Below are positions 8,985 to 17,800 of a stretch of 64,000 nucleotides of DNA, in pieces. This stretch comes from G963708235 sp963708235 (GTDB taxonomy: Bacteria > Actinomycetota > Acidimicrobiia > Spongiisociales > UBA5794), in assembly GCA_963708235.1 (NCBI GenBank), contig OY970200.1, positions 1,550,001 through 1,614,000 on the forward strand, given 5' to 3'. Every line of letters begins with the position of its first letter. Within the stretch, counting starts at the first letter, position 1. Below the pieces are notes generated by a model. It saw only the letters and a list, made by a program, of their open reading frames with translations, did not search any database and was not told the DNA's origin. The translations under genes were made by a program, and so were the position numbers.

Positions 8985-9541
8985 TCTCGACCAACGACGT
9001 CCGCCCAGGGATGGCCCTCAACCTCGACGAGGGGCTCTATTCGGTCGTCGACTACCAGCACGTCAAGCCCGGCAAGGGCAAGGCATTCGTGCGGATGAAG
9101 CTGAAGAGCCTCGACAACGGCGCCGTGATCGATCGGACGTTCCGGGCCGGCGAGAACCTGGGTCTGGCGCGCATCGATCGTCGCGATTTCCAGTTCCTGT
9201 TCCGTGACGACTTCGGGTTCCACTTCATGGACAGCGAGACGTACGAGCAGATGGCGGTCCGCGCCGATCTGGTCGGCGATGTCGCCAACTTCCTCGTCGA
9301 GGGCACCACTGCCCAGCTCTCGATGTTCCAGGACAACCCCATCGGGATCGAGCTCTCCGCATCGGTCGAGTTGGAGGTGACCTACGCCGAGCCCGGGGTC
9401 AAGGGCGACCGGGTGTCGGGTGCGACAAAGCCGGTGACCCTGCAGACCGGCTACGTGGTTCAGGCACCGCTGTTCGTGGAACAGGGCGACGTGGTGAAGG
9501 TGGACACCCGGACCGGTGACTACATCACCCGGGTGTCGTGA
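8981..9541 (+). CDS. efp: elongation factor P
   Basis: 186-aa three-domain translation factor that rescues ribosomes stalled on polyproline. It begins MISTNDVRPGMAL, and the domain I loop PGKGKAF carries the lysine that is modified in some bacteria. Domain II includes RDFQFLFRDDFGFHFMDSETYEQ, and the C-terminal OB domain ends GYVVQAPLFVEQGDVVKVDTRTGDYITRV, which is typical. ATG 8981 overlaps the upstream stop (ATGA), and the 3' end overlaps nusB in the same way. Confidence 0.97.
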   Translation: MISTNDVRPGMALNLDEGLYSVVDYQHVKPGKGKAFVRMKLKSLDNGAVIDRTFRAGENLGLARIDRRDFQFLFRDDFGFHFMDSETYEQMAVRADLVGDVANFLVEGTTAQLSMFQDNPIGIELSASVELEVTYAEPGVKGDRVSGATKPVTLQTGYVVQAPLFVEQGDVVKVDTRTGDYITRVS

Positions 9542-9912
9542 GCAAGGTCGAGGCCCGCGAGGAAGCGCTCCAGGCCCTCTACGCCGCCGACAGTCTCGAA
9601 GCCGACGCCGTCACCGACGATCTGTCGGCGCGCGCCGTCAGGCTGATCGACGGGGTCCTCTCGCACGCCGACGAGATCGACGTCGCCATCGCCGCCGTTG
9701 CCAAAGGTTGGCGGATCGAGCGGATGCCGGCGGTGGATCGCAACATCCTCCGTCTCGCCACCTACGAGCTGCTCTACACCGATGCCCCGGTCGGGGTGGT
9801 GGTGTCCGAAGCCGTGGATCTGGCAAAGCGGTATTCGACCGCCAGAAGCGGACCGTTCGTCAACGGGGTGCTGGGCAAGCTCTCCGAGTCCCGCGAGCGC
9901 GCCGCCACCTGA
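9538..9912 (+). CDS. nusB: transcription antitermination factor NusB
   Basis: 124-aa all-helical RNA-binding protein that joins NusE/S10 at boxA sequences to promote rRNA antitermination. Family features are the N-terminal AREEALQALYAAD and the core MPAVDRNILRLATYELLY then GVVVSEAVDLAKRYSTARSGPFVNGVLGKL. GTG 9538 overlaps the efp stop. It closes the run that starts with alaS. No hairpin terminator is apparent immediately after it. Confidence 0.96.
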   Translation: MSKVEAREEALQALYAADSLEADAVTDDLSARAVRLIDGVLSHADEIDVAIAAVAKGWRIERMPAVDRNILRLATYELLYTDAPVGVVVSEAVDLAKRYSTARSGPFVNGVLGKLSESRERAAT

Positions 9913-10031
9913 GCCCCGGCGGATCGGCGGTACGTCGTTTCGGGTGTCGGGATGGGTTTCCGATGTCGGGATGGGTGGTCGGCCAGGTCAGATGGGTATC
10001 CATCACCGATGGCGGAACCGGACTCGTGTCA

Positions 10032-10061
10032 TACGGTGCGGTTGGTCCTCGATCGAGGACC
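10032..10061 (+). promoter_or_regulatory. putative promoter -10 (TACGGT) with an 18-bp perfect palindrome at the predicted +1
   Basis: TACGGT at 10032-10037 is followed 6 nt later by GGTCCTCGATCGAGGACC at 10044-10061. This would be either an operator on the start site or a hairpin at the very 5' end of the mRNA of the secreted-protein gene. Two copies of GTCGGGATGGGT lie upstream, around 9948-9977. Confidence 0.4.
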
Positions 10062-10090
10062 GCAAACCGACACCGAGAGGAAACCAGACG

Positions 10091-10741
10091 ATGATTCATC
10101 GCCCTACCGCCGATCTCGACCAGCAGGCACCCGGCGAGACGCGGGCTGCCCGCAGGCGTGCCCTTGTCGCCGCAGGACTTGCCGTGGTCATGCTGATGCC
10201 GGCCGGCGCTGCCGCCGCCACCCGTAGCCAACCCTCCGCCGCCGACGTTCCGGTACCCGCCGCAGCCTCCGGTCACGGCCCGGCCGGTCACGGCACCCAC
10301 GGCCACGGCGCCTCGTTGACCGCCGCACCGGCGTCGGAGCGCTACGACTATCGAAACGAACTGGCGCAGGTCAAGACGGCAACCACCCCGTACCGCAACC
10401 GGGCCACGGCGATGGCCGACGGCTACGTCGAGTTCCTGGAGTGTTTCGAGTCGGCCGAGGGGGGCATGGGTCAACACTATGTCAACCTGGATCTGCTCGA
10501 CGGTGAGGTGGACCCGCTGCGACCCGAAGCCATGGTGTACGAGGTCGACGGACGGCGACACGAACTGGTCGCCGTCGAGTGGATCGTTCCCGGTGACGGT
10601 TCCGAGACCCCGCCCCGTCTGTTCGCACAGGATTTCCACTACAACGGTGCGCTCGAGGTGTGGGTGCTCCACGCCTGGATCTGGAAGCCGAACCCGAGCG
10701 GGGTCTTCGCCGACTGGAACCCGCGCGTCCGCCGCTGCTGA
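10091..10741 (+). CDS. secreted protein of unknown function with a His/Gly-rich linker
   Basis: 216-aa predicted exported protein. The N-terminus has a basic patch RAARRRAL followed by a hydrophobic core (LVAAGLAVVMLM) ending in small residues, a Sec/Tat-type signal around residues 22-45. A His/Gly linker (HGPAGHGTHGHG, about 57-75) precedes a compact domain with WIWKPNPSGVFADWNPRV near the C-terminus, which I recall from uncharacterised actinobacterial secreted proteins. ATG 10091 follows GAGAGGAAACC. The His-rich stretch could bind metal ions, but that is inference. The gene is flanked by a promoter palindrome upstream and a strong hairpin downstream, so it is probably a single transcription unit. 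Confidence 0.75.
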   Translation: MIHRPTADLDQQAPGETRAARRRALVAAGLAVVMLMPAGAAAATRSQPSAADVPVPAAASGHGPAGHGTHGHGASLTAAPASERYDYRNELAQVKTATTPYRNRATAMADGYVEFLECFESAEGGMGQHYVNLDLLDGEVDPLRPEAMVYEVDGRRHELVAVEWIVPGDGSETPPRLFAQDFHYNGALEVWVLHAWIWKPNPSGVFADWNPRVRRC

Positions 10742-10754
10742 TCGGAACCCGATC

Positions 10755-10784
10755 GGGGCCGGCACCCGTCAGGGTGCCGGCCCC
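10755..10784 (+). terminator. hairpin terminator, 13-bp perfect GC stem, no U-tract
   Basis: GGGGCCGGCACCC, loop GTCA, GGGTGCCGGCCCC. It lies 14 nt after the secreted-protein gene and just upstream of the pyr leader. The lack of a T-run makes it a non-canonical terminator of the sort common in high-GC actinobacteria. Confidence 0.75.
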
Positions 10785-10799
10785 GGATACGACGTGTGG

Positions 10800-10805
10800 T
10801 AGCTT
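10800..10805 (+). promoter_or_regulatory. putative -10 box of the pyr operon (TAGCTT)
   Basis: TAGCTT would start a transcript near 10812, just before the PyrR-type hairpin. No good -35 is visible; that region is occupied by the upstream terminator stem. Confidence 0.35.
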
Positions 10806-10818
10806 GCTCCCCAAGCAG

Positions 10819-10852
10819 CCTTTAAGCCCGGTTCTGTGAAGCCGGAAAGGAG
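10819..10852 (+). promoter_or_regulatory. PyrR-binding RNA hairpin that masks the first Shine-Dalgarno of the pyr operon
   Basis: The lower stem pairs CCTTT (10819-10823) with AAAGG (10846-10850), and the upper stem pairs CCGG (10828-10831) with CCGG (10842-10845). The loop TTCTGTGAAG agrees with the known PyrR-loop pattern UCCNGNGAGG except for two transitions. The right strand is the AAAGGAG ribosome site for the leader ORF at 10860, so closing the hairpin should block translation. PyrR acting on translation is established in mycobacteria; its operation here is inferred. Confidence 0.72.
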
Positions 10853-10859
10853 AGCCACC

Positions 10860-10937
10860 ATGATGTTGCGCTGCCGTGCCCTGCCACGGGTCACGTGTCC
10901 CGCCTCTCGCCGGCCCGTCGTCGGGCCCCGGCGATGA
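10860..10937 (+). CDS. pyr leader peptide (25 aa), translationally coupled to pyrR
   Basis: A short ORF begins at ATG 10860, 7 nt after AAAGGAG, encodes 25 residues rich in Arg and Pro (starting MMLRCRALPR), and stops at TGA 10935-10937. The stop overlaps the pyrR ATG at 10934 as ATGA. pyrR itself has no separate strong ribosome site, so ribosomes that read the leader probably re-initiate at pyrR. The peptide has no recognisable domain. The overlap and spacing are seen directly; coupling is inferred. Confidence 0.6.
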   Translation: MMLRCRALPRVTCPASRRPVVGPRR

Positions 10938-11518
10938 GATCGATCCTTGATTCTGCCGCCACCGTCCGCGCCCTGCGTCGCATCGCCCACGAGATCGTGG
11001 AACGCAATCGGGGGCTGGACGGGGTGATGCTGGTCGGCATCCACACCCGGGGCGCCCCCATCGCCGAGCGTCTCGGCGCCATCCTCGGCGAGGTCGAGGG
11101 TGTGGATGTTCCGGTCGGCGCCCTCGACATCGGGATGTACCGCGACGACTTCGACACCCGGCCCACCACCCCGCTGGGCCACACCGACATCCCGGAACCG
11201 ATCGACGGGCACACCGTGATCCTCGTCGACGATGTCCTGTTCACCGGTCGCACCGTCCGCGCCGCCCTCGATGCCCTCACCGACCTGGGGCGTCCCCGGC
11301 GGGTGCAGCTGGCGGTTCTGGTCGACCGGGGTCACCGCGACCTGCCGATCCGACCCGACTACGTCGGCAAGAACCTCCCCACCTCGATCGACGAGCGGGT
11401 CACCGTCCATCTCACCGAGACCGACGGCGACGACGGAGTGTTCCTCGAATCGCCCGGGCCCGCCACCCCGGGCGTCGAAGACGATGCAGCCGCTGCTGCA
11501 GGAGGCGGTGGATCGTGA
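10934..11518 (+). CDS. pyrR: bifunctional pyr operon regulator / uracil phosphoribosyltransferase PyrR
   Basis: 194-aa member of the type I phosphoribosyltransferase family. It binds UMP and the pyr mRNA leader to repress the operon, and can make UMP from uracil and PRPP. The PRPP-binding motif is VILVDDVLFTGRTVRAAL (about residues 95-112); LVGIHTRGAPIAERL and LPIRPDYVGKNLPTS are typical PyrR stretches. The C-terminal 25 residues are an Ala/Gly-rich extension. ATG 10934 was chosen over an earlier in-frame ATG at 10895 because it matches the family N-terminus and the leader-ORF overlap. Its probable RNA target lies 82 nt upstream. Confidence 0.95.
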   Translation: MRSILDSAATVRALRRIAHEIVERNRGLDGVMLVGIHTRGAPIAERLGAILGEVEGVDVPVGALDIGMYRDDFDTRPTTPLGHTDIPEPIDGHTVILVDDVLFTGRTVRAALDALTDLGRPRRVQLAVLVDRGHRDLPIRPDYVGKNLPTSIDERVTVHLTETDGDDGVFLESPGPATPGVEDDAAAAAGGGGS

Positions 11519-12432
11519 GGCATCTTCTCACCACCGAAGGTCTGGAGCGGGAGATCATCGAGGGGCTCCTCGACGACGCCGACGAGTTCGCCGAGGTGCT
11601 CACCCGGCCGATTCCGAAGGTCCCTGCGCTGCGGGGCAAGACGGTCGCCACCTTGTTCTTCGAGGCGTCGACCCGCACCCGGCTCTCCTTCGAGAAGGCG
11701 GCAAAGGCAGTCTCCGCCGACACCATGTCGTTCACCCCCGGAACCTCGTCGCTCAAGAAGGGCGAGAGCCTCAAGGACACCGTCCTCACCATCCAGGCGA
11801 TGGGGGTCGATTTGATGGTGGTGCGCCACACGGCGACCGGTGCCGCCTGGCGGGTGGCGGAATGGGTCGACGTCCCGGTGATCAACGGAGGTGACGGTGC
11901 CCACCAGCACCCGACCCAGGCGCTGCTCGACTGCATGACCCTGCGCCGTCGCTTCGGGTCGCTCGACGGACTCCGTATCGGGATCGTCGGTGACATCCGC
12001 CACAGCCGGGTGGCCCGTTCCAATGTGTTCGCCATGAGCACCCTCGGTGCCGAGGTGACACTGATCGCCCCACCCACCCTGCTCCCGCTCGACATCGAGG
12101 GGTGGCCGGTCACCACAACCAGCAGCTTCGATGACACCCTCGCCGAACTCGACGCCGTCTACCTGTTGCGGGTGCAGGCCGAGCGTGGCGGGGCATCGGT
12201 GTTCCCCTCGTTCGCCGAGTACCGCAACCGGTTCGGGATGACCCGCCGGCGGATGCAGCAACTCAAGCCCGACAGTGTCGTGCTGCATCCCGGACCCATG
12301 ATCCGCGGCATCGAGATCGACGCCGATGTCGCCGACGACGCCCGCACCCTGGTCCTCGACCAGGTCGCCAACGGTGTGGCGGTGCGGATGGCCACCCTCT
12401 TCCAGCTCCTCGGAGGTGACCTCGGTGAGTGA
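11515..12432 (+). CDS. pyrB: aspartate carbamoyltransferase catalytic subunit
   Basis: 305-aa enzyme condensing carbamoyl phosphate with aspartate. The carbamoyl-phosphate site FFEASTRTRLSFEKA is near residue 50; HPTQALLDCMTL and the late LHPGPMIRGIEI are diagnostic of ATCase rather than OTCase. GTG 11515 overlaps the pyrR stop (GTGA). No regulatory pyrI gene is present, as expected for this class. Confidence 0.97.
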   Translation: MRHLLTTEGLEREIIEGLLDDADEFAEVLTRPIPKVPALRGKTVATLFFEASTRTRLSFEKAAKAVSADTMSFTPGTSSLKKGESLKDTVLTIQAMGVDLMVVRHTATGAAWRVAEWVDVPVINGGDGAHQHPTQALLDCMTLRRRFGSLDGLRIGIVGDIRHSRVARSNVFAMSTLGAEVTLIAPPTLLPLDIEGWPVTTTSSFDDTLAELDAVYLLRVQAERGGASVFPSFAEYRNRFGMTRRRMQQLKPDSVVLHPGPMIRGIEIDADVADDARTLVLDQVANGVAVRMATLFQLLGGDLGE

Positions 12433-13711
12433 GATTCTCATCATCAACGGATCGGTACTGACCGGCGACGGGATCGAACATGTCGATGTCCTGGTCCGCA
12501 ACGGCGTCGTCAGCGCACTCGGGTCGGCGCTCGCCGACGAGGCGTCCGACTCGGCCGAGGTGATCGACGCCTCAGGATGCTGGGTCGGTCCGGGCTTCGT
12601 CGACGTCCACACCCACCTGCGGGAACCCGGTGACGAACACAAAGAGGACATCGCCTCGGGTTCGGCGGCGGCGGCGGGCGGCGGATACACCGCCCTTGTC
12701 GCCATGCCGAACACCACCCCGGCGATCGACAGCGGCCACCTGGCCCGGTTCGTCACCGACCGGGGCCGCTCGGCCGGCCTGGTCGAGGTGGCCTCGGCGG
12801 GGGCGCTGACCATGGAGCGGGCCGGATCCCGCCTCGCCCATTTCGACGAACTGTGGGATGCCGGGGTGCGGATCTTCACCGATGACGGCGATACGGTTGC
12901 CGATTCCGGGCTGCTGCGCCGGGCCATGGAGTACGTTGCGCAGCTCGGGGGCGTGGTCGCCCAGCACGCCATCGATCCCGGTCTCGCCGCCGGTGGCCAC
13001 ATGCACGAGGGCACCGTCTCGTCGCGACTCGGGATGCAGGCGATCCCGTCGCTCGCCGAGGAGCTGATAGTTGCCAGGGACCTCTCCCTGGTGCGTCTCA
13101 CCGGTGTCCGGTACCACCTGCAACATGTCTCGACGGCGGGAACCGTGGCGCTGATCGCCGCCGCCAAGCGGGACGGGTTGGCGGTGACCGCCGAAGTGAC
13201 CCCCCATCACCTCGTCTTCGACCATACCGACGTCACCGGAACCGACCCGGCGTTCAAGATGATGCCGCCGCTGCGGACTCCGGATGATGTCATCGCCCTC
13301 CGTGACGCCCTGCGCAGCGGGGTGATCGATGTCGTCGCCACCGACCACGCTCCCCACGCCGCCCATGAAAAGGACGTCCCCTTCGAGGAGGCCCCCAACG
13401 GGATCACCGGTCTGGAATGGGCGGCTGCCGCCATCACCACCGTCCTCGACCTCGACCAGTCGCGGTTCTTCGAGGTGATGTCGACGGGCCCGGCAGCGAT
13501 CGGCGGGCTCGCCGCCACCCAGGGCATCGCCCTCGGGATCGGGACACCCGCCCACCTGGTGGTGTACGACCCTGTCACCAGCCAGAAGGCGACGGCAACC
13601 CTCTCCAAATCGCTGAACAGCCCCTATCTGGGTCGAACCTGGACCGGTGTGGTGCAGGCGACGCTCTTCGGCGGAACCGTCACCCACCGGGCGGCGGCGG
13701 TGTCCGTATGA
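12425..13711 (+). CDS. pyrC: dihydroorotase
   Basis: 428-aa class I amidohydrolase cyclising carbamoyl aspartate to dihydroorotate. The metal-binding motif GFVDVHTHLREPG lies near residues 57-69; AMPNTTP, VTPHHL and the catalytic ATDHAPH follow. The frame is open further upstream inside pyrB, but GTG 12425 (8-nt overlap with the pyrB stop) gives the normal N-terminus ILIINGSVLTGDG. The C-terminus has the usual NSPYLGRTWTGVV segment. Confidence 0.96.
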   Translation: MSEILIINGSVLTGDGIEHVDVLVRNGVVSALGSALADEASDSAEVIDASGCWVGPGFVDVHTHLREPGDEHKEDIASGSAAAAGGGYTALVAMPNTTPAIDSGHLARFVTDRGRSAGLVEVASAGALTMERAGSRLAHFDELWDAGVRIFTDDGDTVADSGLLRRAMEYVAQLGGVVAQHAIDPGLAAGGHMHEGTVSSRLGMQAIPSLAEELIVARDLSLVRLTGVRYHLQHVSTAGTVALIAAAKRDGLAVTAEVTPHHLVFDHTDVTGTDPAFKMMPPLRTPDDVIALRDALRSGVIDVVATDHAPHAAHEKDVPFEEAPNGITGLEWAAAAITTVLDLDQSRFFEVMSTGPAAIGGLAATQGIALGIGTPAHLVVYDPVTSQKATATLSKSLNSPYLGRTWTGVVQATLFGGTVTHRAAAVSV

Positions 13712-14865
13712 GCGATGCCGCACTGGTGCTGGCCGACGGCACCACCTTCAGGGGACGGTCGGTGGGCGCCGATGGAACCACTGTCGGCGAGGTGGTCTTC
13801 AACACCGCAATGACCGGCTACCAGGAGATCCTGACCGATGCCTCGTATGCCGGTCAGATCGTCACCATGACCTCATCCCATATCGGCAACTACGGGGTCA
13901 CCGCCGCCGATGAGCAGGCCGCCACCCCGGTGTGTGCCGGGTTCGTGGTCCGCTCGATGAGCCGGATGGCCTCGAACTGGCGCTCCGAGCAGGATCTGCC
14001 CGCGTATCTGCAGCGCCACGGGGTGGTGGCGATCAGCGACGTCGACACCCGCCGCCTCACCCGGCACATCCGCGACGGCGGGGCCATGGCCGGGGCCATC
14101 GGGAGCGGCGTCGATCACGCCGAGCTGCTCGCCCTTGCCGCCGGTCACGGGGACATGACCGGTCGGGACCTCGCCTCGACCGTCACCACCCCGGTGCGCC
14201 GCACCGTGCCATCGGTCGGACCCACCCGGGGACGGGTCATCGCCTACGACCTCGGTCTCAAAGAGGACATCCTCACCCAGCTCACCGTGCGTGGTCTCGA
14301 GGTCGAGGTGGTTCCCGCCGGCACCCCCGCCACCGCCGTGCTGTCCGATCGGCCCGACGGGGTGTTCCTCTCCAACGGTCCGGGTGACCCCGAGCCCGTC
14401 GACGCCACCATCCATGCCCTCCGGGGTCTGCTCGGTCAGGTCCCGGTGTTCGGGATCTGTCTCGGACATCAGCTGCTCGGGCTGGCGCTGGGTGCATCCA
14501 CGTACAAGCTTCCGTTCGGTCATCACGGAGGCAACCACCCGGTGCGCAGACTCAGCGACGGCAGGGTCGAGATCACCGCCCAGAACCACGGGTTCGCCGT
14601 CGACCTGTGGAGCCTCACCGACACCGCTGCACCGGCGGCGATCCCCGGAGTCCTCCCCGGTCCGGCGCTGCTTCCGGAACGGGTGGACACGGGTTTCGGC
14701 CCGGTCGAGCCCACCCACCAGAACCTCAACGACGGGACGCTGGAGGGGCTCCGGTGCACCGAGATTCCGGCATTCTCGGTCCAGTACCACCCCGAGGCCG
14801 CTCCGGGACCCAACGACGCCCTCGCCCTCTTCGACCAATTCGCCGACATGCTGGGAGGCTCGTGA
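13708..14865 (+). CDS. carA: carbamoyl phosphate synthase small (glutaminase) subunit
   Basis: 385-aa subunit that hydrolyses glutamine and channels ammonia to CarB. The N-terminal CPS domain has LADGTTFRG and EVVFNTAMTGYQEILTDASYAGQ. The class I glutaminase domain has the nucleophile elbow VFGICLGHQLLGLALG and the catalytic His in QYHPEAAPGP. ATG 13708 overlaps the pyrC stop (ATGA); the stop overlaps the carB start by one base (TGATG). Confidence 0.97.
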   Translation: MSDAALVLADGTTFRGRSVGADGTTVGEVVFNTAMTGYQEILTDASYAGQIVTMTSSHIGNYGVTAADEQAATPVCAGFVVRSMSRMASNWRSEQDLPAYLQRHGVVAISDVDTRRLTRHIRDGGAMAGAIGSGVDHAELLALAAGHGDMTGRDLASTVTTPVRRTVPSVGPTRGRVIAYDLGLKEDILTQLTVRGLEVEVVPAGTPATAVLSDRPDGVFLSNGPGDPEPVDATIHALRGLLGQVPVFGICLGHQLLGLALGASTYKLPFGHHGGNHPVRRLSDGRVEITAQNHGFAVDLWSLTDTAAPAAIPGVLPGPALLPERVDTGFGPVEPTHQNLNDGTLEGLRCTEIPAFSVQYHPEAAPGPNDALALFDQFADMLGGS

Positions 14866-17800
14866 TGCCTCGGCGCAACGACATCCATTCGATCCTGATC
14901 ATCGGGTCCGGCCCGATCATCATCGGACAGGGCTGCGAGTTCGACTACTCGGGAACCCAGGCGGTCAGGGCGCTGCGCAAGGACGGGTTCCGGGTGATCC
15001 TGGTCAACTCGAACCCGGCGACGATCATGACCGATCCCGAGTTCGCCGACGCCACCTACATCGAGCCGATCACCGCCGAAGCGGTCACCGCCATCATCGA
15101 GGAGGAGCGACCCGATGCGCTGCTCCCCACCCTGGGAGGGCAGACGGCGCTCAACGTCACCATGGAGCTGGCGAAGCGGGGTGTGCTCGACAAGTACGAG
15201 GTGGAGCTGATCGGCGCCGGGCTCGACGCCATCGAGGCCGCCGAGGACCGGGGTCGGTTCAAGTCGATCATGGATGGGATCGGGATCGCCACCGCCGAAG
15301 CCCGATACGTCACCTCGCTCGCCGACGCCGAGATCGCCGCAGGCGAACTCGGTTACCCGGTGATGATCCGCCCCTCCTACATCCTGGGTGGCGGCGGTAC
15401 CGGGATCGCCCATGATGCGAGCGAGTTGACCGCCGTCGTCCAGGCCGGGCTCGACGCCTCCCCGATCCACGAGCTGCTGGTGGAGCAGTCGGTGCTGGGC
15501 TGGAAGGAGTTCGAGCTGGAGGTGATGCGCGACGGCGCCGACAACGCCGTCATCGTCTGCTCGATCGAGAACCTCGATGCCATGGGGGTGCACACCGGGG
15601 ACTCGATCACGGTCGCCCCGGCGATGACGCTGTCCGATCGCGAGTACCAGGAGATGCGCAACGAGGCGATCGCCTGTCTGCGTGCGGTCGGTGTGGAAAC
15701 CGGTGGCTCCAACGTCCAGTTCGCCGTCGAGCCGGAGACCGGACGCCGCCTGATCATCGAGATGAATCCGCGGGTGTCCCGCTCCTCGGCGCTCGCCTCG
15801 AAGGCAACCGGGTTCCCGATCGCCAAGATCGCCGCCCTGCTCGCCGTCGGCTACACGCTCGACGAGATCGCCAACGACATCACCGGCGCCACCCCGTCCT
15901 CCTTCGAACCGGCGCTCGACTACGTGGTGGTGAAGGCGCCCCGATTCGATTTCGCCAAGTTCCCCTCGATCGAACCGCTGTTGGGGACCTCGATGCACAG
16001 CGTCGGTGAGGCGATGGCGATCGGCCGCACTTTCCCCGAGGCGCTGCAGAAGGTCCTCCGCAGCCTCGAGATCGGTCGTCGCGGTCTCGGGGCGGACCGC
16101 ACCGAGACCGTATGGGACGGCATCGGGGACCCGGAGTTGATGACCGCAGTCGCCACTCCCACCCCGGATCGGATCTTCGCCGTGGGTGAGGCGCTGCGCC
16201 GGGGCGTGGCGGCGTCGGAAGTTGCCACCGCCTCCGGCTATGACCGCTGGTTCGTCGACCAGCTCACCCAGATCGTCGAGACCCGGCTGGCGATCGAGAC
16301 CGCCGTCGCCTCCGATGGCCTCACCGGCGATCTGGTCTGGGAAGCGAAGCGGATGGGATTCAGCGATGCCCAGCTCGCCTACCTGTCCGGTGACGACGAG
16401 GAGGAGCTGCGTGCCCGCAGGATCGCCGGTGGGCACCTGACCACCTACAAGACGGTGGACACCTGCGCCGCCGAGTTCGCCGCCGCCACTCCCTACTTCT
16501 ACGGGACCTACGAGGAGGAGGACGAGTCGCCTCCGCCCGGCGACCGCACCGTCATCGTGCTTGGTTCGGGTCCCAACCGGATCGGTCAGGGGATCGAGTT
16601 CGACTACTGCTGCGTCCACGCCTCGTTTGCGCTGGCGGAGGCGGGTTACGAACCGGTGATGATCAACTGCAACCCGGAGACCGTCTCCACCGATTACGAC
16701 ACCTCGGCCCGCCTCTATTTCGAGCCCTTGACCCTCGAGGACGTCCTCGCCGTGGTGGATCGGGAGCGCCCGGTCGCCGTCGTGGTCCAGCTCGGCGGGC
16801 AGACCCCACTCGGTCTGGCCGACGGGCTCGAGGCCGCCGGGGTACCCATCGCCGGTACCAGTCCCGACGCCATTGCCCTCGCCGAGGACCGCCAGCGGTT
16901 CTCCGAGCTGTGCCGGCGTCTCGACATCCCGCAACCGCCGTCGGGGACGGCGATGAACGCCGCCGACGCCGAGGCGGTGGCCGCCGAGATCGGATTCCCG
17001 GTGCTGGTCCGGCCGTCATTCGTGCTGGGTGGGCGCGCCATGCGCATCGTCGAGGACCACGACGAGCTGCACGGCTACCTGGCTGAGCTGTATGCCGCCA
17101 AGGGCGGCGAGATCGACCTGGAACGCAACCCGGTGCTGATCGACCGTTTCCTGTCGTCGGCGATCGAGGTCGACATCGATGTGGTCTACGACGGGCACGA
17201 GCTGTACGTCGGCGGGGTCATGGAACATGTCGAGGAAGCCGGAGTTCACTCCGGGGACTCGGCGTGTGTCGTGCCGCCACCCACGCTCGACGACGACACC
17301 GTCAACCGGGTCATCGAATACGCCGGGAGGCTCGCCGCCGGGCTCGAGGTGTGCGGGTTGCTCAACATCCAGTTTGCGGTGCGCGGCGACGACGTCTTCG
17401 TGCTCGAAGCCAACCCCCGCGCCTCGCGGACGGTCCCGTTCATCTCCAAGGCCACCGGGGTTCCGCTGGCAAAGGTGGCCACCAGGGTGATGATGGGGGA
17501 GACCCTCGCCGATCTCCGGCGGGAGGGGCTGGTCCCGCAGCAGCGACGCGGCGGGCTCCCCGGTCGTTTCGCCATCAAGGAAGCCGTTCTGCCGTGGAAG
17601 CGGTTCCCCAATGCCGATCGGATCCTCGGACCCGAGATGCGGGCCACCGGCGAGGTGATGGGGATCGCCCCCACCCTGGGGGCGGCGTACGCCAAGGCAC
17701 TGCGCGGCGCAGGTCATGTGGTGCCCTCGTCGGGGACGGTGTTCCTGTCGCTCAACGACCGGGACAAGCCGGGTGGGGTGGAGCTGGCAGAACGACTGGT

